Assembly: GCA_963703325.1 (NCBI GenBank)
Contig: OY969805.1
Coordinates: forward strand, 2,542,001 to 2,606,000
DNA length: 64,000 nucleotides
From: Aquilonibacter sp963703325
Lineage (GTDB): Bacteria; Vulcanimicrobiota; Vulcanimicrobiia; Vulcanimicrobiales; Vulcanimicrobiaceae
Direction of reading: 5' to 3'
The notes under the pieces were generated by a model, which did not search any database, was not told the origin of the DNA, and worked only from the letters and a program-made list of their open reading frames with translations. The position numbers and the translations under genes are program-made. How positions within the stretch are numbered: position 1 is the first letter of the stretch; each line of letters begins with the position of its first letter. Of the stretch, positions 58,994 to 64,000 are shown in pieces.

Positions 58994-59413
58994 ATGACCA
59001 AGAACGAGTTAGCTCGTGAGCTCGCCGAAGAGATGGAAGTCCCGCGTCGCCAGGTCGTCGATCTGATTGAAGCGATGCTGGAGAAGATCACCGACGTGCT
59101 CAAGTCGGGCGATAAAGTCCAACTCACCCCCTTCGGCCAGTTCAAGGTTCGGGACCGCGCGGCTCGCATCGCGCGCAACCCGAAAACGGGCGAGCCGATC
59201 AAAGTCCCGGCCAAACGCGTGCTCAAATTCATTGCCGGGCGCACGCTAAAGGAAGCCGTCGGCACCGCCAAGCGTGGTTCCGGCTCCGCGAAGAAGTCGT
59301 CGGCGAAGAAGTCGACGGCCAAGAAATCCACGGCGAAAAAGGCTCCCGCCCGCAAGGCGCCGGCTCGTAAAACGGCTGCCAAGAAAAGCCCAGCCCGCAA
59401 AAAAGGCCGCTAG
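58994..59413 (+). CDS. HU-family DNA-binding protein with histone-like Lys/Ala tail
   Basis: 139 residues. HU core (about 1-92): TKNELARELAEEMEVPRRQV, FGQFKVRDRAARIARNPKTG, EPIKVPAKRVLKFIAGRTL. Then a 45-residue tail of SAKK, TAKK and PARK repeats, like actinobacterial HupB or H1-like tails. Bends and compacts DNA; the tail should raise affinity and allow acetylation. A strong terminator follows. Confidence 0.93.
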   Translation: MTKNELARELAEEMEVPRRQVVDLIEAMLEKITDVLKSGDKVQLTPFGQFKVRDRAARIARNPKTGEPIKVPAKRVLKFIAGRTLKEAVGTAKRGSGSAKKSSAKKSTAKKSTAKKAPARKAPARKTAAKKSPARKKGR

Positions 59414-59436
59414 GCGCTAAGCGCGCTTGCCGTCCC

Positions 59437-59464
59437 GAAATGCCGCCCAATCGGGCGGCATTTC
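59437..59464 (+). terminator. Rho-independent terminator after HU gene
   Basis: GAAATGCCGCCC-AATC-GGGCGGCATTTC, a perfect 12-bp stem, followed by GCGTTTCTTTTTAG. It lies 24 bp past the HU stop and 11 bp before the end of the convergent PfpI gene, which it could also serve on the other strand. Confidence 0.85.
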
Positions 59465-59474
59465 GCGTTTCTTT

Positions 59475-60053
59475 TTAGTTTTCAAGGGGCATCGCGGAGA
59501 CCGGCCGGGCCGCTGCAAAGACCGCGATCGCGGCCACGTTGAAGGCCGGAATATCGTCAGGTTTGCGGCTGGTGACCAGCATGCCGTCCTCCACCACCAT
59601 GCGATCGAGCCAGTTGCCGCCCGCATTGCGTACGTCGGTCTGCAGCGACGGCCACGAGGTCAAATTGCGATCGCGCACGATGCGGGCTTCGATCAGCATC
59701 CATGGCGCGTGGCAGATCGCGGCGATCGGTTTCGCCTCATCCGCAAAGGCGCGGACGAATTCGACCGCTTGCGAATTCATGCGCAGCGCGTCCGCGTTCA
59801 TCACGCCGCCGGGGAGCAGGAGCGCGTTAAAGTCGCCCGCGTGCGCCTCTGAGAGCTTCATCTCTACGTCAAACGTGTCGGCGGGCGTGTGGCTGTTCCA
59901 GCCCTGCACGGTATCGCCGTGCGGTGAAATGAGCACCGTTTGCGCGCCCGCGTCGATGAACGCATCGCGCGGTCCGGTCATCTCGACCTGTTCGAACGCG
60001 TCCTCGACCAGGATCGCGACGCGCAGGCCGGCGAGTTCTTGTAGCATAGCCAT
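59475..60053 (-). CDS. DJ-1/PfpI-family protein (protease/deglycase type)
   Basis: 192 residues. ATG 60053 begins MAMLQELAGLRVAILVEDAF. The nucleophile elbow IAAICHAPWML carries Cys114 and His115; the family Glu is in LVEDAFEQVE. PfpI-like proteins act as small proteases, glyoxalases or protein deglycases in stress. Longer in-frame starts upstream (to 60800) run antisense through aroC and are discarded. Confidence 0.9.
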   Translation of the reverse strand: MAMLQELAGLRVAILVEDAFEQVEMTGPRDAFIDAGAQTVLISPHGDTVQGWNSHTPADTFDVEMKLSEAHAGDFNALLLPGGVMNADALRMNSQAVEFVRAFADEAKPIAAICHAPWMLIEARIVRDRNLTSWPSLQTDVRNAGGNWLDRMVVEDGMLVTSRKPDDIPAFNVAAIAVFAAARPVSAMPLEN

Positions 60054-60113
60054 AGTGCCCCAATGGTACCCATTTCGCAGGCGCGGACTGCACGCGGCGC
60101 CAAGTGAGCAGGC

Positions 60114-61277
60114 GTGTTCCGCTACCTCACAGCGGGCGAATCCCACGGACCGGCGCTCGTCGGTATCCTCGACGGGCTGCCCGCGCATCTCCGCCTCGAC
60201 GTCGAACGAATCAACGAAACCCTGGCGCGCCGTCAGGGCGGCTACGGGCGCGGCGGCCGCATGAAAATCGAGCGCGACGAGGTCGAATTCTTGGCCGGCG
60301 TGCGCGGCAGCGAAACGCTCGGCTCGCCGATTGCGGTGCTGGTGCGCAATCGCGACTACGAAAACGTCCGCGCGCTGATGGATCCAATCACCGGCGCCGG
60401 CAAACCGCTGACCAATCCGCGTCCCGGCCATGCCGATTACGCCGGTGCGCTCAAGTATCGCCAGCGCGATTTGCGCAACGTGCTCGAGCGGGCCAGCGCG
60501 CGCGAAACCGCGATGCGCGTCTGCCTCGGCGCAATCTGCGCGCAGTTCCTCGAAGCGCTCGGCATCACCACGCGCAGCTACGTCCATCGCATCGGCGACG
60601 TCGTGTCGCCCGAGCTCGACGCCTTTTCGCAAGACGACGTCGAGGCGAGCGACGTGCGCAATCCCGATAAATCCACCGAAGCGAAGATGATCGCCGCGAT
60701 CGATGCGGCGAAAGCCGCGGGCGATACGTTGGGCGGGGTCTTCGTGGTGCGCGTCGACGGTGTGCCGGTCGGCATCGGCAGCAATCGCCAACCGGCGCAA
60801 CGCCTCGACGGCGTCTTAGCCGGCGCACTGATGGGCATGCAAACCGTCAAAGCGGTGGAAGTTGGACTCGGCGCCGACGTCGCTGCGCGCCCCGGCTCGC
60901 AAGCTCACGACAACTTTGCTTTAGAAGATGGCGGCGTGGTACGCGCGAGCAATCGCGCGGGCGGGATCGAGGGCGGCATGAGCAACGGCCAGCCGATCGT
61001 GTTGCGCGTGTCGGTTAAGCCGATTCCGACGCTGATGAAAGCCTTGCCGTCGGTGAATCTGCACGAGCAGACCGATGCGCCGGCGACGATCGTGCGCAGC
61101 GATGTGTGCGTCGTTCCCGCGGCCGGGATCGTGGGAGAAGCGATGGTGCGTCTCGCGCTGGTCGCGCCGGTGCTCGAGAAGTACGGCGGCGACTCGATCG
61201 AAGAGACGCTCGACAATTTGCGCCGCGCAAATGAGGCGGCAGGGACGCTGTTTACGCCGGCCAAGGAGGGCGTTTGA
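60114..61277 (+). CDS. aroC: Chorismate synthase
   Basis: 387 residues from GTG 60114. Converts EPSP to chorismate using reduced FMN, last step of the shikimate pathway. Signature blocks: RYLTAGESHGPALVGILDGL, GYGRGGRMKIE, GHADYAGALKYRQRDLRNVL with ERASARETAMRV, and SNRAGGIEGGMSNG. First of a tight aroC-aroK-aroB-priA run. Confidence 0.96.
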   Translation: MFRYLTAGESHGPALVGILDGLPAHLRLDVERINETLARRQGGYGRGGRMKIERDEVEFLAGVRGSETLGSPIAVLVRNRDYENVRALMDPITGAGKPLTNPRPGHADYAGALKYRQRDLRNVLERASARETAMRVCLGAICAQFLEALGITTRSYVHRIGDVVSPELDAFSQDDVEASDVRNPDKSTEAKMIAAIDAAKAAGDTLGGVFVVRVDGVPVGIGSNRQPAQRLDGVLAGALMGMQTVKAVEVGLGADVAARPGSQAHDNFALEDGGVVRASNRAGGIEGGMSNGQPIVLRVSVKPIPTLMKALPSVNLHEQTDAPATIVRSDVCVVPAAGIVGEAMVRLALVAPVLEKYGGDSIEETLDNLRRANEAAGTLFTPAKEGV

Positions 61278-61798
61278 AGCAGCACATCGCGCTTGTCGGA
61301 TTCATGGCCTCGGGAAAATCAACCATCGGTAAGCGCCTTGCGCGCAAACTCAAGTGCGCGTTTTTCGACACCGACGATTTGATCGTCCAGCAGCACGGTC
61401 CGATCTCCGACATTTTCTATAACGAAGGCGAGATCGCGTTTCGCAACTACGAGCACGATGCGCTGGCGCACGTGGTCAGTGACGGCGAACCGGGTGTCGT
61501 TGCCTGCGGCGGCGGCGTGCTGAGTTTTGAGCCTTCCGCCAAGCTGCTCAAGAAGCGCGCCTATCGCGTCTTCATTAAAGTATCGCCCGAGCTTGTGCTC
61601 GAGCGGCTGCGCAACAGCCGCAACGTGCGGCCGCTGCTCGGCCCCACCCCTTCCCTTGCGCGAATCAAGTCGCTCTATATCAAACGAATGCCGCAGTACG
61701 CGCATGCGGATTTCGTTGTGGAAGCCGACGGCATGAGCACCGCTCAGGTCGTGGACACGATTGTCGAGTGGTTGCACAAGAAGAAGATCGAGTTTTAA
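61274..61798 (+). CDS. aroK: Shikimate kinase
   Basis: 174 residues from TTG 61274, overlapping the aroC stop (TTGA). P-loop GFMASGKST (9-17), shikimate-binding FFDTDDLI and FRNYEHDAL, and the glycine-rich CGGGVL and lid with RNVRPLLG. Phosphorylates shikimate. Overlaps aroB by 31 nt. Confidence 0.94.
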   Translation: MKQHIALVGFMASGKSTIGKRLARKLKCAFFDTDDLIVQQHGPISDIFYNEGEIAFRNYEHDALAHVVSDGEPGVVACGGGVLSFEPSAKLLKKRAYRVFIKVSPELVLERLRNSRNVRPLLGPTPSLARIKSLYIKRMPQYAHADFVVEADGMSTAQVVDTIVEWLHKKKIEF

Positions 61799-62871
61799 CC
61801 GCGGACGTTATCGTCAACACCGATCTGCGCTATCCGATCTGCATCGGTGACGATACGCGTCCGGCGTTGGCGACGTTTCTCGAGCACCGAGCGCAGCGCT
61901 TTATCGTCTTGGCCGACGCGCAGCCTGATGTCGCGCGGCTCGCGCGGGATATCGGCCGCCTCCCCGGCGCAATCGGTGTGCTTCCGATTCCGCTCGGCGA
62001 AGCGCGCAAGCGCCTGACGACCGTCGAAAAGGTGCAGGACGCACTTTTGGCTGCCGGCGCGGCGCGCGATACGCTGATCGTCGGCGTTGGCGGCGGCGTC
62101 GCAAGCGATCTCTTCGGCTTTTCCGCAAGTACCTACATGCGTGGCGTGCCCTACCTGCACGTCGCGACCACGCTGGTGGCGATGGTCGATGCGGCGGTTG
62201 GCGGCAAGACCGGCGTCGATGTCCGCGCCGGGAAAAATATCGTCGGCACGTTTGCCGATCCGGTCGCCGTCTTCGCGCAGACGGCCGCGCTGCAAACGCT
62301 GCCGTATCGGCAGATTCGCGAAGGCCTCGCCGAAATCGTTAAAGCCGGAATCATCGAAGGTCACGAGCTGTTCGAATCGATCGAGACGCTCGCGCCGCAC
62401 GCGTTTTGGCGCTGGCCGTGGCTCGAGATTGTGGCTGAGGCAATCAAAGTCAAGACGATGATCGTCGCCGACGATCGGCAAGAAGCGGGAATCCGTCAGC
62501 TGCTCAATCTTGGGCACACCTTCGGCCACGCGCTTGAAACAGCCAGTGGTTATCGCATCACGCACGGTGCCGGGGTTGCGCTCGGCTTGCGCGCAGCTGG
62601 ACTGCTGGCGCTGCGAACCGGCCGCTATTCAGAAGAGGAACATTTCCGCGTGCTGGCCACGATCGCACTCCTCGGCATGCCGCTGCGCACGTCGGTGCGC
62701 GTGGATGACGCGCTCGCCGCAATGCAGAGCGATAAGAAGAAGCGGGCCGGCAAGCTGCGTTTCGTGCTCCCGCGCACCATCGGCGACGTGGAGTACGGCG
62801 TCGAAGTGCCCGAACGCATCGTGCGCGCCGTACTCGCACAACTGCGCCGCCAGCCCGAATCCGCCGGCTAA
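61768..62871 (+). CDS. aroB: 3-dehydroquinate synthase
   Basis: 367 residues from GTG 61768 (no better start after the aroK stop). NAD- and Zn-dependent: NAD-site GVGGGVASDLFGFSAS and ATTLVAMVDAAVGGKTGVD, metal ligands in EIVKAGIIE, and LLNLGHTFGHALE with the His pair. Makes dehydroquinate from DAHP, second step of the shikimate pathway. The 31-nt overlap with aroK suggests coupled translation. Confidence 0.95.
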   Translation: MVAQEEDRVLTADVIVNTDLRYPICIGDDTRPALATFLEHRAQRFIVLADAQPDVARLARDIGRLPGAIGVLPIPLGEARKRLTTVEKVQDALLAAGAARDTLIVGVGGGVASDLFGFSASTYMRGVPYLHVATTLVAMVDAAVGGKTGVDVRAGKNIVGTFADPVAVFAQTAALQTLPYRQIREGLAEIVKAGIIEGHELFESIETLAPHAFWRWPWLEIVAEAIKVKTMIVADDRQEAGIRQLLNLGHTFGHALETASGYRITHGAGVALGLRAAGLLALRTGRYSEEEHFRVLATIALLGMPLRTSVRVDDALAAMQSDKKKRAGKLRFVLPRTIGDVEYGVEVPERIVRAVLAQLRRQPESAG

Positions 62872-62873
62872 AA

Positions 62874-64000
62874 GTGCCGCGCGTCATCGATGCGCTGGCG
62901 ACGATCCGCTCGTCGCGTTTCGATCTGCCGCTCACCTATGCCGCCGACGGGTTCGAGCTGCGGATCGGCGACGTCGTACGCGTGCCGCTCGGCAACCGCC
63001 AGGTGCTGGCCTATGTCGTCACCGCCCCCTATGATGCGCCGCCCGATCCCAAACGCAAAGCGGTGCTCGAACGGCTCGAGGTGCCGCGTGCATTTGACGA
63101 AGAGGGCTTGCATCTTGCGCGCTTCGTTGCTGAATACTACCTCTGCACGCTAGGTGAGGCGCTCTCGGCGGTCGTACTTGCCGGCGCGTTGCCACGTACG
63201 ATTGACAGCTTCGTGCGGACCGTCGCGCAGCCGAATCCGCCGCGCTACGCGTCGGTGCCCGCGCGCCTGGTGCGCTTGATTTGGGAAGAACTCGGCGACG
63301 GCTTTGCGCTGGAAACATTGCTGCGCCATCCCGATGCTCGGCGCGCGGGAGACCGCGGCGCGCTGTTGCGCTACGTGCAAGCGATCGTGCGCAGCGGCGA
63401 ACTGAGGCGCGAGCGGCGGTTCGTGCAGCCCAAGACGACGGCGTACCGCGTACGCGTGCTCTATCCCGGCGATGCGGCCATCAAGGGCAGCAAGGCCCAA
63501 GCGCTCGTCACGTTCGTGCGCGAGCAGCCCGGCGTGCCGCGCGCTGATGCGTTGCTCGCGGGGTTTTCCAATGCGGTCATCGCGCGCGCGGTCAAAGCCG
63601 GCGCAATCGAGGAGCGCGACGTCGAACCGGCCCAAACGCGCTCGTACGCACCGCTCGGCGATGCGGCCTTTCCGCCAACGGCCGAGCAGCGTGTGGCGCT
63701 CGAACGTCTCGGCACCGCTCTGGATACACGCGCGTTTGCCGAGCTCTTGTTGTTCGGCGTAACCGGCAGCGGTAAGACCTACGTCTACGTTGAGGCGATC
63801 AAACGGGTCGTGCGTGAAGGCGGGCGCGCGATCGTGCTGGTTCCCGAAATTTCGCTCACGCCGCAGACGGCGCGGCGATTCGAGGAGAGCTTCGGCGACC
63901 GTGTCGCCGTGCTGCACTCCGCGCTTTCGGAGCGCGAACGCTTCGACGCCTGGCAGGCCTGTTCGCGCGGCGAGATCGACGTGGTCGTCGGTGCACGTAG
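62874..64000 (+). CDS. priA: Primosomal protein N' (PriA helicase), 3' end outside window
   Basis: GTG 62874, 2 nt after aroB's stop. About 375 codons in the window: the 3'-DNA-binding domain (FDLPLTYAADGFELRIGDVV, VRVPLGNRQVLAYVV), a winged-helix part and the start of the helicase core with Walker A FGVTGSGKTYVYVEAI and LVPEISLTPQ, HSALSERERFDAW. Restarts stalled replication forks. The DEEH box and zinc region lie beyond the edge. Confidence 0.94.
   Translation, partial: MPRVIDALATIRSSRFDLPLTYAADGFELRIGDVVRVPLGNRQVLAYVVTAPYDAPPDPKRKAVLERLEVPRAFDEEGLHLARFVAEYYLCTLGEALSAVVLAGALPRTIDSFVRTVAQPNPPRYASVPARLVRLIWEELGDGFALETLLRHPDARRAGDRGALLRYVQAIVRSGELRRERRFVQPKTTAYRVRVLYPGDAAIKGSKAQALVTFVREQPGVPRADALLAGFSNAVIARAVKAGAIEERDVEPAQTRSYAPLGDAAFPPTAEQRVALERLGTALDTRAFAELLLFGVTGSGKTYVYVEAIKRVVREGGRAIVLVPEISLTPQTARRFEESFGDRVAVLHSALSERERFDAWQACSRGEIDVVVGAR

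Noticed and set aside
60054..60800. N-terminal extension of the PfpI gene through aroC antisense
   Set aside because: The extension is antisense to conserved chorismate synthase; a standard PfpI start is at 60053.
1..64000. tRNA and rRNA genes
   Set aside because: I looked for tRNA-like cloverleaf blocks (GGTTCRANNCC) and conserved rRNA stretches in the gene gaps and saw none; a dedicated scan was not possible.

Overview
The window is high-GC bacterial chromosome with dense, often overlapping genes (ATGA, GTGA and TTGA junctions) and frequent GTG/TTG starts. The housekeeping set looks like a deep-branching, Gram-negative-type bacterium: two secretins, an FtsQ-FtsA-FtsZ cluster, a divergent ThyX, an SdhA-SdhB-SdhE type succinate dehydrogenase and an HU with a histone-like Lys/Ala tail. 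I lean to Candidatus Eremiobacterota (WPS-2) or a neighbouring phylum, but this is a judgement from gene content, not a search.

Layout. 1-6.3 kb: metabolic genes (PEP carboxykinase, P1-family peptidase, acetyltransferase, aldehyde dehydrogenase, VOC protein) and a tiny LuxR-type DNA-binding protein. 6.3-8.7 kb: a large secretin-like protein, divergent from the RHS gene across a promoter region with five 13-bp iterons. 8.9-25.7 kb: an RHS polymorphic-toxin locus. One complete RHS gene with its immunity gene is followed by about 10 kb in which toxin tips without RHS cores (a barnase-like RNase, an M23 peptidase tip and several unrecognised tips) alternate with intact immunity-type genes. Three truncated copies of the 5' end of a TPR/ATP-grasp gene punctuate this array, and the intact gene closes it. 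Two complete IS3-family insertions and two IS remnants lie inside.

25.7-31.2 kb: a divergent pair of small paralogues of unknown function, the sdhABE operon and a GAF-GGDEF diguanylate cyclase. 31.3-37.6 kb: dnaE, a HisD-family gene that has lost several catalytic histidines, a HAD phosphatase and ftsQ. 37.6-40.5 kb: two small exported proteins and a chemoreceptor on the minus strand. 40.6-43.9 kb: ftsA, ftsZ and thyX. 44.0-54.4 kb: one tightly overlapped type IV pilus/competence-type operon (PilB-, PilT- and PilC-like proteins, a sigma factor, prepilin, CcdA-like protein, prepilin peptidase, PilM-N-O-P-like proteins, PilQ-like secretin). 54.6-59 kb: a Cys-rich mini-protein, a large beta-rich protein and two membrane-anchored proteins of unknown role. 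59-64 kb: HU, a PfpI-family protein, aroC-aroK-aroB and the start of priA.

The most interesting system is the RHS array. The order of TPR fragments, toxin tips and immunity genes suggests serial acquisition of new toxin-immunity cassettes. In this reading each event used the RHS core as one recombination arm and carried in a random length of the downstream TPR gene. Old toxins were decapitated while their immunity genes survived.
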